From Hyphomicrobiales bacterium (GTDB lineage: Bacteria; Pseudomonadota; Alphaproteobacteria; Rhizobiales; Beijerinckiaceae): a stretch of 64,000 nt of DNA. The DNA lies in assembly GCA_930633525.1 (NCBI GenBank), contig CAKNFP010000001.1, forward strand, positions 1,342,001 to 1,406,000. The letters are read 5' to 3'. This document shows, piece by piece, positions 1 to 8,684 of this stretch. Made by a program: the position numbers and the translations under genes. Below the pieces are notes generated by a model. That model saw only the letters and a program-made list of their open reading frames with translations, did not search any database and was not told the origin of the DNA. Every line of letters begins with the position of its first letter. The stretch's first letter is position 1.

Positions 1-49
1 GTGACCCCTGCCGTGTGAAGGCAGTGCTCTCCCGCTGAGCTACGCACCC
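1..49 (-). tRNA. tRNA-Val (anticodon CAC), 5' part only
   Basis: The reverse complement reads as the 5' two thirds of a tRNA: acceptor strand GGGTGCG, a D-arm with GCTC/GAGC stem, and an anticodon arm with stem CTGCC/GGCAG and loop TTCACAC. That gives anticodon CAC, which reads the valine codon GTG. The T-arm and the 3' acceptor strand lie beyond the left edge. The 274 bases between this tRNA and the next gene show nothing I can support. Confidence 0.9.
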
Positions 50-323
50 ATCAATAGGCGACACCAAAAGCATAGGCGCAGGCCGAAGGCAAGCCCTATG
101 ATCCGAAGCGTGACAAAAAGATGAGGGCGCTCACATGCCGGTGGGGCGCGGCAAGTGGTAGGGTCAGCGCTATGGCCAAGTTTGCGGTTCGACCCGCGCG
201 CAACGCGGAGTATCGTTATTCGGTTCAATGCATCTTGCCATCCGATCGATCTTTGAAGCATTGAGACGGGAGGCGTTGGCGCGCGGGCGGCCAGGCGCGC
301 CGAGCATATTCTAAGGATGCATC

Positions 324-2420
324 GTGGAATTTCGCGAGACCGTTCGAAAATTGGCTCGTTTCGGCGGGGGGATATTTCGAGATGCCCGGCGGATGGATGT
401 TGCTGTTTTCACGCTATCGGCATTCGCGACCGTCTTCATTTATCTCGCGGCCTACCGCCACAGCCCGATAAAGCCACGCCTGCCTGTGGAAGGAAGTGGC
501 TGGTGGGCCTGGCATGATCAGTGGAAGTATCTGCAGTCCACCCTTGCATTTTCGCAGGGCAATCTGGAGGCTGGAAATCATTGGTATTTGCCAGGCTACT
601 CGCTGGTTGGCGTGCCATTCGTCCATCTGACGCCGGCAAATCCTTTTCTGATCCCCAATTTGCTTTGCTTGCTCGCGGCGCTTTGGCTGTCCGGAGCCTT
701 GCTTGCCGCCCTGATGCCGAACTGGCGCTGGGCGCGTATCGCCGGATGGCTGACTTTTTTTGCAACGAACGTTGCCGATGCAGTCAGTCTGAAGGCTTGG
801 GTCGTCCCATGGACGACGTCGCTCGCGGTGCCGATGGTGCTGCTATGCCTATGGGCGCTCGTTAGGGTTGCCAGCGGGGAGCGACCACTCATCCTCGGTG
901 GCATCGCTGGATTGTCCGGTTGCCTGATCGCGGCGTCGCGTCCCGTCGACGCGCTTGTGGTGCTTGGCGTAGCCGGCACCGCCGCATGCGCGAGCCTCGT
1001 TTGGCAACGCAAACCTATTCGGGATGTGGCCGCATTTGTCCTGGGCGGCGTCGCTGGCAGCCTTCTCGCGGTTACGCTCCTCGCGGTCCCCTATCTGCTG
1101 ATTTACGGGTTCCATCTTAGCGACTATGTGAAGATGAGCGACCGCATTGGCTTCGAGTGGCGTCTCTTGGCGGTGCGTTGGGTCACTCTCGTCATCAGCC
1201 CCTATCCGCTTTTTCCAGACGTGCTCGGAAAGGGGCTCGCCGAGCGCTTCCCTTGGATCGTATCCGGTTTTGCGGGCATGGTCGTCTGTACGCTTGTTGC
1301 CGCAGATTGCAGGTCGCGTTTCCGGCATGTCATAGTTGCTTCCGCGGCAATCATATATTTTGTGATGTATCTGACTTATCGGGATTTGTTTGCGGAAGGT
1401 CTTTGGCGTTTTAACAACTATCATTACTTCAAATGGACCTTGGTGATATTTGGTATTTATAGCGTCATGCTCGTTCGTGAGTTGTTCGCGGCGACGCTAC
1501 GGCGAGGTATGACGATCGCCGCCATTACCGCGACGACCATTATCCTGCTCTTCGGCTGGCGCGCCTCCGTCGAAACTGTAGGCCAGATCGAGACGATGGT
1601 CCGTGAGCCGCGTTTAATCGAATTTCCGCACGGCCTGGTGCAAGTCAATGAAGGGCTGGCGGTTCCAGCTGTCGGCGCGTGGCAAAGCTTTTATTTCGGA
1701 CCTCATATCATAATGCAGGGAAATCAGAACTGGCTTCCCGGCGACTATAAGGCGATCCCCTATCCAGGGGGCTTTGTGATCGTCCCGCTGCATCGCCTGC
1801 CTTCCGATCCAGCTATCATGCATTTCGGATCTGACATCACCCTGTTCGATCGTGCGGCTGTCAAAGTGCGTCAGCGACTGACCTTCGGCTTGCCGTGCTG
1901 GTTCGGTGGATGGTCGCGCGCATGCGTGATGACGTTGCCGCTCGCGCCGGCGACAACGCAAACTGGTGAGACGGTCTCCGTCGCGGAGCCCAAGGCCGGC
2001 CTTTTCCTGCTAGACTCCTGGGGAGATCCCGAAGCGGCGGGTCGCTGGACCGACGGACAGCAGGCATCGCTCGTTGCCAATGTGGCGGCGCCAGCAGGAC
2101 AAGATCTCAAGATTGCGATGGAAAGCGAGGCGTTCGTGCCTGAGGGGCAGCCACCCACGTTGGTTGCGGTTGCGGTCAATGGCGAGACGTTGGCGAACTG
2201 GGCGATCGCGCGCGGCGGCGTGCACTGGCACTCCGTCACGGTGCCGGCTCGTTTACTCAGGCCGGATGGCAACGTCGTCGTCCGTTTGACGATAGCCAAC
2301 CCACGAATCCCGCGTGTTTTCGATCGCGGTAACGCTGATACCCGCGAACTTGGCCTGTTCTTGCGCAATGTGCGGTTCGAACTGGCGCCGCCGGGAGCGG
2401 TGGGGGATTCAGGCAAATGA
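324..2420 (+). CDS. polytopic membrane protein with C-terminal soluble domain, function unknown
   Basis: A 698-residue protein of unknown function. About the first 410 residues alternate hydrophobic helices (first one near residues 26-44, followed by roughly eight to ten more) with short polar loops, and Trp/His/Asp-rich loops near residues 60-100. This layout is reminiscent of GT-C fold glycosyltransferases or O-antigen-type polytopic proteins, but I see no diagnostic motif. From about residue 420 to the end the protein is hydrophilic and probably periplasmic. The GTG start at 324 is chosen because AAGGA lies six bases upstream. It runs convergently toward gph with a 65-base gap. A glycolipid or polysaccharide role is only a guess. 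Confidence 0.75.
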   Translation: MEFRETVRKLARFGGGIFRDARRMDVAVFTLSAFATVFIYLAAYRHSPIKPRLPVEGSGWWAWHDQWKYLQSTLAFSQGNLEAGNHWYLPGYSLVGVPFVHLTPANPFLIPNLLCLLAALWLSGALLAALMPNWRWARIAGWLTFFATNVADAVSLKAWVVPWTTSLAVPMVLLCLWALVRVASGERPLILGGIAGLSGCLIAASRPVDALVVLGVAGTAACASLVWQRKPIRDVAAFVLGGVAGSLLAVTLLAVPYLLIYGFHLSDYVKMSDRIGFEWRLLAVRWVTLVISPYPLFPDVLGKGLAERFPWIVSGFAGMVVCTLVAADCRSRFRHVIVASAAIIYFVMYLTYRDLFAEGLWRFNNYHYFKWTLVIFGIYSVMLVRELFAATLRRGMTIAAITATTIILLFGWRASVETVGQIETMVREPRLIEFPHGLVQVNEGLAVPAVGAWQSFYFGPHIIMQGNQNWLPGDYKAIPYPGGFVIVPLHRLPSDPAIMHFGSDITLFDRAAVKVRQRLTFGLPCWFGGWSRACVMTLPLAPATTQTGETVSVAEPKAGLFLLDSWGDPEAAGRWTDGQQASLVANVAAPAGQDLKIAMESEAFVPEGQPPTLVAVAVNGETLANWAIARGGVHWHSVTVPARLLRPDGNVVVRLTIANPRIPRVFDRGNADTRELGLFLRNVRFELAPPGAVGDSGK

Positions 2421-2485
2421 AGACGCGACGTATCCTCGGGCGTCAGCAGCCCGACCCGGCCCTGGTCGGTCCGCTCTGCCGACAG

Positions 2486-3187
2486 TTAGGCGCTGGGAGA
2501 TGGGTCCACGCGCGCCGGCAGGCTGGCGACCGCGTCCCAGAGCTCGTCGAAATGATGGATGATGCGATCGGGCCCGAGCTGGTCGACAGGCACTTCGGTA
2601 TAGCCGAAGGGAACCGCGATGACGGGAATGCCCGCGGCTCTTGCGGTTCTGATGTCGGTGAGCGAGTCGCCGACCATTACCGCTGTCGCCGGATCGCCGC
2701 CGGCCCGCGCGATGGTCGCGGTCAGGTGGCGGGGGTCTGGCTTGAACACGTCGAACGTATCCCGCCCGCAGATGGCGGCAAAGCGATCAGCCACACCAAG
2801 CAACTCCAGAAGCTTGATGGATTGCGACTCGAACTTGTTCGTGCAGACCGCGAGCACCCAGCCGGCGTCGCTGAACCGCTTGAGGGAAGCCTCGACGCCG
2901 GGGAACAGCCGGCTCATGTCGGCGATATGGTCGCTGTAATGGGCGACGAAATCCGAGAAAAGCCGCTCGAGTTCCTGCGGGCTCGCGGTGCGGCCGCTGG
3001 CCGCAAGGCCGCGTTCGAGCAGCGCGCGCGCCCCGGCGCCAATGAGATCGCGCGCCTGTTCGAGGGGCAGGGGCGGCAAGTCCTCGCGGGCGAGGATGAC
3101 ATTGAGCGTCCCGATCAGGTCGGGTGCGGTGTCGGCCAACGTGCCATCGAGGTCGAAAGCCAGAACGCGGGGCGTGAGCTTGTGCAT
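2486..3187 (-). CDS. gph: phosphoglycolate phosphatase (HAD superfamily)
   Basis: A 233-residue HAD-superfamily phosphatase expected to hydrolyse 2-phosphoglycolate to glycolate in the cytoplasm, salvaging the product of DNA 3'-end repair and of oxygenase side reactions. Motif I FDLDGTLADT lies at residues 10-19 with the nucleophile Asp first and Asp12 as acid/base. The cap domain spans roughly residues 20-85, a Lys-Pro motif (FKPDP) follows near residue 150, and MVGDSLTDI supplies the metal-binding aspartates. Length is typical for Gph. In related bacteria gph is commonly close to rpiA and gor, as here. Specificity within the HAD family cannot be fixed from motifs, so other small phosphate esters are possible. 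Confidence 0.88.
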   Translation of the reverse strand: MHKLTPRVLAFDLDGTLADTAPDLIGTLNVILAREDLPPLPLEQARDLIGAGARALLERGLAASGRTASPQELERLFSDFVAHYSDHIADMSRLFPGVEASLKRFSDAGWVLAVCTNKFESQSIKLLELLGVADRFAAICGRDTFDVFKPDPRHLTATIARAGGDPATAVMVGDSLTDIRTARAAGIPVIAVPFGYTEVPVDQLGPDRIIHHFDELWDAVASLPARVDPSPSA

Positions 3188-3414
3188 GCCGCGCAGCTAG
3201 CCGAAAACAGAAGCCTTCTGCAAGGGCGCATGTGCCGGGACAAGGAGGAACGGGGCCGGCCCCGCGATGGCCTGGCGGCTGGATTGAGGCCGATGGTCAT
3301 GGGAATGGTGGAGCGGAGAATGATACAGTGGGGCGAAGCGATTCGGCTCCGGTGCCGGTGATCGGAACGCCATTGTCTCAACTGAAATTGGACTGCACGC
3401 GTCAGGAAGCGCCT

Positions 3415-3846
3415 ATGATCACATCACCGTTCTTGCTTGCGAAGCGCATCGGCATCGGCCTTTTCGCCGGAATCGCCTTGGCGGGCGCGGCTCCCTTCGA
3501 ATTCGTCCCGGCGCCGCAGACCGATCTCAACCGCGTCTACCGAATCGACCGCGTCACGGGCGAGGTGGGGGCCTGCCAGTATGGCCTGAAGGAAGGCACC
3601 ATCGGCGTCACCTTCTGCTACGCTCCCGGTGAGGGTGCGGGCAAGCAGGTCCCGGGCGAATATGGTTTGGTCTCATCGCGGCACGAGCGCGAAGGCGGCG
3701 TCTTCCGCGTGAACTTCCGCACGGGAGAGATGAGCGTCTGCTACGTGTTCAATGAGCAGGTGGTCTGCACGCCGCAGGCGACAACGACGAGCGGCCCAGC
3801 CGTCGCTCCCCCGTCTTCCCAGTCCGAGGGGCAGAGCCCACGCTGA
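3415..3846 (+). CDS. small secreted hypothetical protein
   Basis: A 143-residue protein with an N-terminal hydrophobic stretch (about residues 8-25, ending in an Ala-rich region) that looks like a signal peptide, followed by a compact domain with three or four cysteines and a Pro/Ser/Thr-rich tail. The ATG at 3415 is preferred because AGGAA lies six bases upstream and places the signal sequence at the N-terminus; an in-frame longer reading from 3232 lacks that logic. The repeated pattern of a basic-acidic segment followed by 'G-x-C' hints at a small beta-rich periplasmic domain. I do not recognise the family. It is divergent from gph across about 230 bases. Confidence 0.7.
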   Translation: MITSPFLLAKRIGIGLFAGIALAGAAPFEFVPAPQTDLNRVYRIDRVTGEVGACQYGLKEGTIGVTFCYAPGEGAGKQVPGEYGLVSSRHEREGGVFRVNFRTGEMSVCYVFNEQVVCTPQATTTSGPAVAPPSSQSEGQSPR

Positions 3847-3874
3847 TCGCGCGGGATCATGGTGATCGGCGAGG

Positions 3875-4108
3875 TCAGATTTTCATCGCCATATCGACAC
3901 CGGCGGCGCGCGGGTCACAGGTCCCGCGCTCGACTTCGTCCATGATGATCCGACGGGTCATTTCCTTGAACGCGCCCCATTCGCCAAGCTCCTCGCCGCA
4001 GCCGGAACACCTGACGGCACTATGATCGGTGAGGGTTTCGGGAAGCATGATTGCTGAACAATTGCAGGTTTCGCAGGCATAGTTTGACGTCAGGGCAAAG
4101 CCGCTCAT
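3875..4108 (-). CDS. small zinc-ribbon-like protein
   Basis: A 77-residue protein with CETCNC near residue 12 and CSGC near residue 34, a spacing typical of a zinc ribbon, followed by a charged helix. It may bind zinc and act as an adaptor, but no partner is evident. It lies 28 bases from the secreted protein gene in convergent orientation and stands alone upstream of gabD. Coding potential is supported by the conserved-looking cysteine pairs; function is unknown. Confidence 0.6.
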   Translation of the reverse strand: MSGFALTSNYACETCNCSAIMLPETLTDHSAVRCSGCGEELGEWGAFKEMTRRIIMDEVERGTCDPRAAGVDMAMKI

Positions 4109-4322
4109 CGCTCAGTTCCGTGTGTGCTGGTTCGTGGTGACTGATGCCACGGTAACCTGCCAAGGCCGCGTTGGTTCCCGCGCAGGGGCGTCCATAGGCA
4201 AGGCGGCCCGAGGTGGCAGCTCATGTCCGTTGTTCGGCGGACATGCAACGGCGGTGCTTTGCGTGTCGGACAGCGCATGCTAGAGGACGGGCTCGTTTAT
4301 TGAAGATCAGGGAGGCTTCGCC

Positions 4323-5771
4323 ATGCAGCTCAAAGATTCATCCCTACTTGTCGAAGCCTGTTTGATCAACGGAGCTTGGGTCGGTGAGGCGCAGACCCCC
4401 GTCACCAATCCCGTGAATGGCACGATCCTTGCCAAGGTGCCGCATTTCGGTGCCGAAGAGACGACACAGGCTGTCGAGGCCGCCGGTGCCGCACAGGCAG
4501 GATGGGCCAAGCGCACGGCCAAGGAGCGGGCCGGCATCCTGCGTCGCTGGTTCGATCTCATCATCGCCAACCGGGACGATCTCGCGCTCATCATGACCTC
4601 CGAGCAGGGCAAGCCCCTTGCCGAGGCGCGCGGCGAGATCGACTACGCCGCCGCCTTCATCGAATTTTATGCCGAGGAGGCCAAGCGCCTCTATGGCGAG
4701 ACCATTCCCTCGCCATGGCCGAACGCGCGCATGGTGGTCATCCGCCAGCCGGTCGGCGTCATTGCCGCGATCACGCCGTGGAATTTCCCCGCGGCCATGA
4801 TTACCCGCAAGGTGGGCCCGGCGCTGGCTGCCGGCTGCACGGCCGTGGTCAAGCCCGCCGGTGAGACACCGCTGACCGCCCTGGCTCTTGGCGTTCTCGC
4901 CGAGCGCGCCGGTCTGCCGGCAGGCGTTCTCAATATCGTCACCGGTTCCGCGCGGGACATCGGCAAGGTGATGACCGAGCATCCGCTGGTGAAACTCATC
5001 AGCTTCACCGGCTCGACCGAGGTGGGCAAGCTCCTGATGCGTCAGGCGGCCTCCACCGTGAAGAAGGTGGGCCTGGAACTCGGCGGCAATGCCCCCTTCA
5101 TCGTGTTCGACGACGCGGATGTCGATGCCGCCGTCGAGGGCGCCATGGCCTCGAAGTTCCGCAACATGGGCCAGACTTGCGTCTGCGCGAACCGGCTCTA
5201 TGTGCAGGCCGGCATCCATGATGCCTTCGTCGAGAAGCTCACGGCGCGCGTCGGCGCCCTCAAGGTGGGCGATGGCACCGAAGCGGGCATCGAGCAGGGT
5301 CCGCTCATCACCGCCGCGGCCGTGTCGAAGGTCGAGGAGCATATCGCCGATGCCTTGTCCAAAGGCGCGGAGGTTCGCGTGGGCGGCAAGCGCCATGCGC
5401 TGGGGCAGACCTTCTTCGAGCCGACGGTGCTTACCAACGTGAAGAAGAATATGGTGATCGCGCGCGAAGAGACCTTCGGGCCGCTTGCGCCGGTCTTCCG
5501 CTTCGAGACCGAGGCGGACGTAATCGCGCAGTCCAACGACACTGAGTTCGGCCTTGCCGCCTATTTCTTCTCGCGCGACATTGGCCGCATCTTCCGTGTC
5601 GCGGAGGCCTTGGAATACGGCATCGTCGGCGTGAACTCGGGCCTCATCTCGACAGAAGTCGCCCCGTTCGGCGGCGTCAAGGAATCCGGGATTGGCCGCG
5701 AAGGCTCGCGCCACGGCATCGAGGAATACACCGAGCTGAAATACATGCTGCTCGCGGGGCTCGACAAGTGA
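4323..5771 (+). CDS. gabD: succinate-semialdehyde dehydrogenase, NAD(P)-dependent
   Basis: A 482-residue aldehyde dehydrogenase matching the GabD subfamily in length and motifs. It would oxidise succinate semialdehyde to succinate, the last step of the GABA shunt, in the cytoplasm. ELGGNAP holds the general-base Glu (residue 252) and GQTCVCANR the catalytic Cys (residue 286); the extra Cys two residues later is a feature of GabD enzymes. The NAD-binding Rossmann segment with TPWNFP lies near residues 155-160. Its last codons overlap the rpiA start by four bases (GTGA), so the two are translationally coupled. Exact substrate range (glutarate semialdehyde, for example) cannot be excluded. Confidence 0.9.
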   Translation: MQLKDSSLLVEACLINGAWVGEAQTPVTNPVNGTILAKVPHFGAEETTQAVEAAGAAQAGWAKRTAKERAGILRRWFDLIIANRDDLALIMTSEQGKPLAEARGEIDYAAAFIEFYAEEAKRLYGETIPSPWPNARMVVIRQPVGVIAAITPWNFPAAMITRKVGPALAAGCTAVVKPAGETPLTALALGVLAERAGLPAGVLNIVTGSARDIGKVMTEHPLVKLISFTGSTEVGKLLMRQAASTVKKVGLELGGNAPFIVFDDADVDAAVEGAMASKFRNMGQTCVCANRLYVQAGIHDAFVEKLTARVGALKVGDGTEAGIEQGPLITAAAVSKVEEHIADALSKGAEVRVGGKRHALGQTFFEPTVLTNVKKNMVIAREETFGPLAPVFRFETEADVIAQSNDTEFGLAAYFFSRDIGRIFRVAEALEYGIVGVNSGLISTEVAPFGGVKESGIGREGSRHGIEEYTELKYMLLAGLDK

Positions 5772-6493
5772 GCACCGAGGACGCCAAGCGCCAGGCCGCG
5801 GCGCAGGCTGTCGCCCTTGTGGAAGATGGCATGCGCCTCGGGCTCGGCACGGGTTCGACGGCGAAGCACTTCGTCGCCCTCCTGGGAGAGCGTGTGCGTG
5901 GCGGCCTGAAGGTGATCGGCGTGCCGACTTCGGAGCGCACGCGCGTTCAGGCCGAGGCCGAGGGAATCCCCCTGTCCGATCTCGATGCCACGCCGGAACT
6001 CGACCTGACGGTCGACGGCGCCGACGAGATCGACGAGGAACTGCGCCTTATCAAGGGCGGTGGCGGTGCTCTCCTGCGCGAGAAGATCGTGGCGGCGGCC
6101 AGCGCACGCATGATCGTGATCGCCGACGACAGCAAGCGGGTGGCCGTGCTCGGCCGCTTTCCGCTGCCGGTCGAGGTTGTGCCTTTCGGCCTCGCTTCAA
6201 CGACACTCGCTGTCCGCGATGCGGCGGCCAGCGCGGGTTGCCGTGGCGATCTTCGGCTCCGCCGACAGGCCGACGGCTCGCCCTTCGTCACCGATGGCGG
6301 GCATTATATCCTTGATGGGTCATTCGGTGCCATAGCCGAGCCCGAGAGGCTTGGCCAAGCCCTGCTCGCAGTTCCCGGCGTCGTGGATCACGGGCTGTTC
6401 ATAGGTTTGGCGACTGGGGCGATCGTTGCGTCGCCCCACGGTATCTCCACTTATGGAGATCTTACAAAAACGCGCATGGTGCCAAGGAGTTAG
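5768..6493 (+). CDS. rpiA: ribose-5-phosphate isomerase A
   Basis: A 241-residue RpiA that interconverts ribose 5-phosphate and ribulose 5-phosphate in the pentose phosphate pathway. The family landmarks are present in order: [12 protein letters not shown] near residue 25 for phosphate binding, DGADEID near residue 83 with catalytic Asp residues, and [11 protein letters not shown] near residue 95 with the general-base Glu. It starts with GTG inside the end of gabD (four-base overlap). A gene for a DUF2059 protein follows after six bases, suggesting a three-gene transcript. Confidence 0.93.
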   Translation: MSTEDAKRQAAAQAVALVEDGMRLGLGTGSTAKHFVALLGERVRGGLKVIGVPTSERTRVQAEAEGIPLSDLDATPELDLTVDGADEIDEELRLIKGGGGALLREKIVAAASARMIVIADDSKRVAVLGRFPLPVEVVPFGLASTTLAVRDAAASAGCRGDLRLRRQADGSPFVTDGGHYILDGSFGAIAEPERLGQALLAVPGVVDHGLFIGLATGAIVASPHGISTYGDLTKTRMVPRS

Positions 6494-6499
6494 AAAGTC

Positions 6500-7033
6500 A
6501 TGATACGCGCTTTCAGCCGCATTTCGTTCGCCGCGCTGGCCTTGGCGCTGACAACCGCCACGGCGGCTGTCGCTCAGCAACCGGCACGGCAACCCCCCGC
6601 CCAGGCGGCGCCGCAGCCGACCCAGAGCCATATTGCTATCGCGCGCGATGTCATCATCGGTTCTGGCATGGCGCGCTCGTTTGAAGCGCTCGTGCCAACC
6701 TTTGGTGAGCAGATCAAGCAGCTGTTCGTGACGCGGCCCGAACTGGCCAAGGATATCGATGCTGCTCTTGTCCAGATCCTGCCGGAGATCGAGGCTCGCA
6801 AACAGGAGCTGATTACGAATTCCGCGCGCATGCTGGCAACGCATCTTGGCGAGGCGGACCTGCAGCAGATCAACACCTTCTTCGCCTCTCCCGCGGGCAA
6901 GAAATATGTTGAGGTGCAGCCGCTTTTGCTGAACGATATATTTGATGCCATGCGCGAATGGGCCAATGACACCGCCGACTTCGTGCTGGAACGTGTCCGC
7001 GCGGAACTGCAGAAGAAAGGCCACGCGCTCTGA
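6500..7033 (+). CDS. DUF2059 domain secreted protein
   Basis: A 177-residue protein with a signal peptide (hydrophobic residues about 8-24, cleavage after AVA), a Gln/Pro-rich linker, and a helical DUF2059 domain from about residue 65 to 160. The domain's typical ending is visible in the segment around FFASPAGKKY near residue 130. It is predicted to be periplasmic; its biochemical role is unknown in the family. It follows rpiA after six bases, a gene order I know from other Hyphomicrobiales where gor lies nearby, but the functional link is not established. Confidence 0.82.
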   Translation: MIRAFSRISFAALALALTTATAAVAQQPARQPPAQAAPQPTQSHIAIARDVIIGSGMARSFEALVPTFGEQIKQLFVTRPELAKDIDAALVQILPEIEARKQELITNSARMLATHLGEADLQQINTFFASPAGKKYVEVQPLLLNDIFDAMREWANDTADFVLERVRAELQKKGHAL

Positions 7034-7157
7034 GCCTCAAGCACGACAGTCTTCGTCGGATCTGATGCGGCTTTCTTGCGGCAAGTCGGCTTCTGCTGTC
7101 GTAGTTTAGGCCGATTTGTGAGACGATGTGATCGGTCATCAAGCCGTTAGGTTCATC

Positions 7158-7189
7158 GCAGCCGCGCCTTAGCGCGGCTGCTCGCGTTT
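7158..7189 (+). terminator. hairpin, possible terminator after the DUF2059 gene
   Basis: A perfect ten-base stem (GCAGCCGCGC at 7158-7167 pairing with 7172-7181) with a four-base loop, followed by a short T-containing tail (TCGCGTTTC). The stem is strong but the T-tract is poor, so it could also be a simple palindrome. Confidence 0.4.
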
Positions 7190-7277
7190 CATGCATGGAT
7201 CGTTTGCGCTGTTTGCCAGCCCTTTATGACAATTGGAAGCGCATCGTCTGAATGGACGATGATAAATATATTGAGTG

Positions 7278-7283
7278 TATAAT
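7278..7283 (+). promoter_or_regulatory. possible -10 box for the RTX gene, implying a leaderless transcript
   Basis: A perfect TATAAT lies only eight bases before the ATG at 7292, in an AT-rich pocket unlike the surrounding DNA. A partial -35 (TGGACG, 7253-7258) sits 19 bases upstream. If used, transcription would begin at or near the start codon, which would explain why no Shine-Dalgarno is visible there. Confidence 0.35.
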
Positions 7284-7291
7284 ACCAATAT

Positions 7292-8539
7292 ATGGTGCTT
7301 CATTTGTCAAATGATATCGCGAATTCGCAAATGTATAATTCTGGTAACCTCCGTAAATCCGATCGATTGACGGTATTTGTTCATAATAATATTCCTCGGT
7401 TTCCCAGTCACATAACCTGCGTGGCTGGAGGGGGGTATGAGAGTGTTGATGTTTACCTGCCTTATGGATACGTCAAGCCTGTCATCTTTGGGTGCAAGGA
7501 AGTCAATTTAGGCGGCACAGGGCGTCAGCAGAGCTGGGAGCGCCAGCCTTCCGCCTTGAGGGGGACGTCCCAAAAGCAGTCGACGACACTTGATCTCGAG
7601 GAGAGCCTAGGGGGGGGCGTATTCAAAGTAGGGCCCTATCCGGGTGAGTTGACGCTTCTCAATGTGCCGACTTCTACCCGGCTTGCGCTCACGGGCACGA
7701 CAAATCCGGTTGAGGTGCAAGTAATTCCGGAGGGTTCAGATGAAAGAATCAATATCAGCATCGCCGGTGTGAACAAATCCCTCGCGATCGAAGGTATTAG
7801 CCGTGCTCATGTGGCGGTGTGGTCCTCATCCCAGGTGGAGCTGGACAGTCACAGTTTAAAATTCCTGTCGCTTGAGGGTGACGGGAAGCTGCATGTTTCA
7901 GTCACCAAGGAGGGAATGGAGCGTGTTGAAGAAATCTCGGCCGCGCGCGCCACAGGTCCGATGGACTTCGCTGCGGAGCAGACGCGATCTTTGACGATGG
8001 TGGGCACACAGGGCCCCAACACGATCACGCTCCTCGGCGTCGGTGATGTAATCCTATCCACTGGCAGTGCCGATGACGTCGTCCGTTCGGGAGCAGGCAA
8101 CGACTTTGTCTATACTGGCAGGGGAGACGACGTCATCTTGTCCGGCGGGGGGCGTAATTTAATAGAGACTGGTGAGGGGCGCGACCGCGTTGTGATCGAG
8201 CGGCCTGAAAACACTGTGTTCCCCAGCGGTAAGGGGGAAATGCTCACCACGATCATGGATTTTGATCCAGCCGATGACAAGCTGCACTTTCCCTTCTTGC
8301 CTGAAGGGCGGCTGGTGGATCAGCACGCGGCTTTGAGAATCCAGGCCGCGGTATGCGCGAGCAAAGCCGGAACGTTCGATGGCGCTGCTGCGGCTACTCG
8401 CGCACAAATGGGAGAAAATGAAGTCGCGGTACTTGTCTGGGATGGTATGACTTATGTTCTGGTCAAGAATACGGAACAAACGACTGTCCGTCTCAACGGC
8501 ATAGTCGAAATACAGCCGGAGGCGATCCTGTTCGGATAG
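7292..8539 (+). CDS. RTX calcium-binding repeat protein
   Basis: A 415-residue protein with four to five degenerate RTX nonapeptide repeats (GGxGxDxxx type) between about residues 250 and 300, the clearest being SGAGNDFVY and TGRGDDVIL. Such repeats form a calcium-binding beta-roll and are typical of proteins exported by type I secretion. The N-terminal 240 residues are unlike any domain I recognise. There is no classical signal peptide, consistent with a C-terminal type I signal, but no ABC/HlyD/TolC secretion genes are adjacent. The flanking DNA and the gene's 5' end are visibly more AT-rich than the neighbourhood. The start at 7292 lacks a ribosome binding site. Role in adhesion or biofilm is only a possibility. 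Confidence 0.75.
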   Translation: MVLHLSNDIANSQMYNSGNLRKSDRLTVFVHNNIPRFPSHITCVAGGGYESVDVYLPYGYVKPVIFGCKEVNLGGTGRQQSWERQPSALRGTSQKQSTTLDLEESLGGGVFKVGPYPGELTLLNVPTSTRLALTGTTNPVEVQVIPEGSDERINISIAGVNKSLAIEGISRAHVAVWSSSQVELDSHSLKFLSLEGDGKLHVSVTKEGMERVEEISAARATGPMDFAAEQTRSLTMVGTQGPNTITLLGVGDVILSTGSADDVVRSGAGNDFVYTGRGDDVILSGGGRNLIETGEGRDRVVIERPENTVFPSGKGEMLTTIMDFDPADDKLHFPFLPEGRLVDQHAALRIQAAVCASKAGTFDGAAAATRAQMGENEVAVLVWDGMTYVLVKNTEQTTVRLNGIVEIQPEAILFG

Positions 8540-8543
8540 GCGT

Positions 8544-8585
8544 GGGACGCTGCGGCCGATAGCCGAACGGCCGCTGTCCCGTTTG
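8544..8585 (+). terminator. hairpin, probable terminator after the RTX gene
   Basis: GGGAC and CGGCC at 8544-8557 pair with GGCCG and GTCCC at 8568-8580 around a small internal loop, followed by GTTTG. It lies five bases after the RTX stop codon. Confidence 0.45.
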
Positions 8586-8652
8586 CCTTGATGCTCGCGG
8601 CTCGCGCAGATATGGAAGTACTCAGGCGTATTCCGGATCTCCGCGGGGCTCC

Positions 8653-8679
8653 GTGGAGCGCGCGATCATGGCGCTCCAC
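8653..8679. repeat. perfect inverted repeat in the convergent gap before tctA
   Basis: GTGGAGCGC (8653-8661) and GCGCTCCAC (8671-8679) form a nine-base stem with a nine-base loop, six bases past the tctA stop codon on the minus strand. No T-tract follows on either strand, so it may be an RNA-stabilising stem or a factor-assisted terminator. Confidence 0.45.
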
Positions 8680-8684
8680 GTGCT

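Noticed and set aside
4344..5714. 456-codon antisense frame opposite gabD
   Set aside because: Same reason: dehydrogenase motifs on the plus strand are complete and the antisense product lacks hydrophobic cores.
7292..8539. Secreted RTX toxin operon
   Set aside because: No acyltransferase or type I secretion genes nearby, few repeats and no toxin domain; only the RTX repeat call is supportable.
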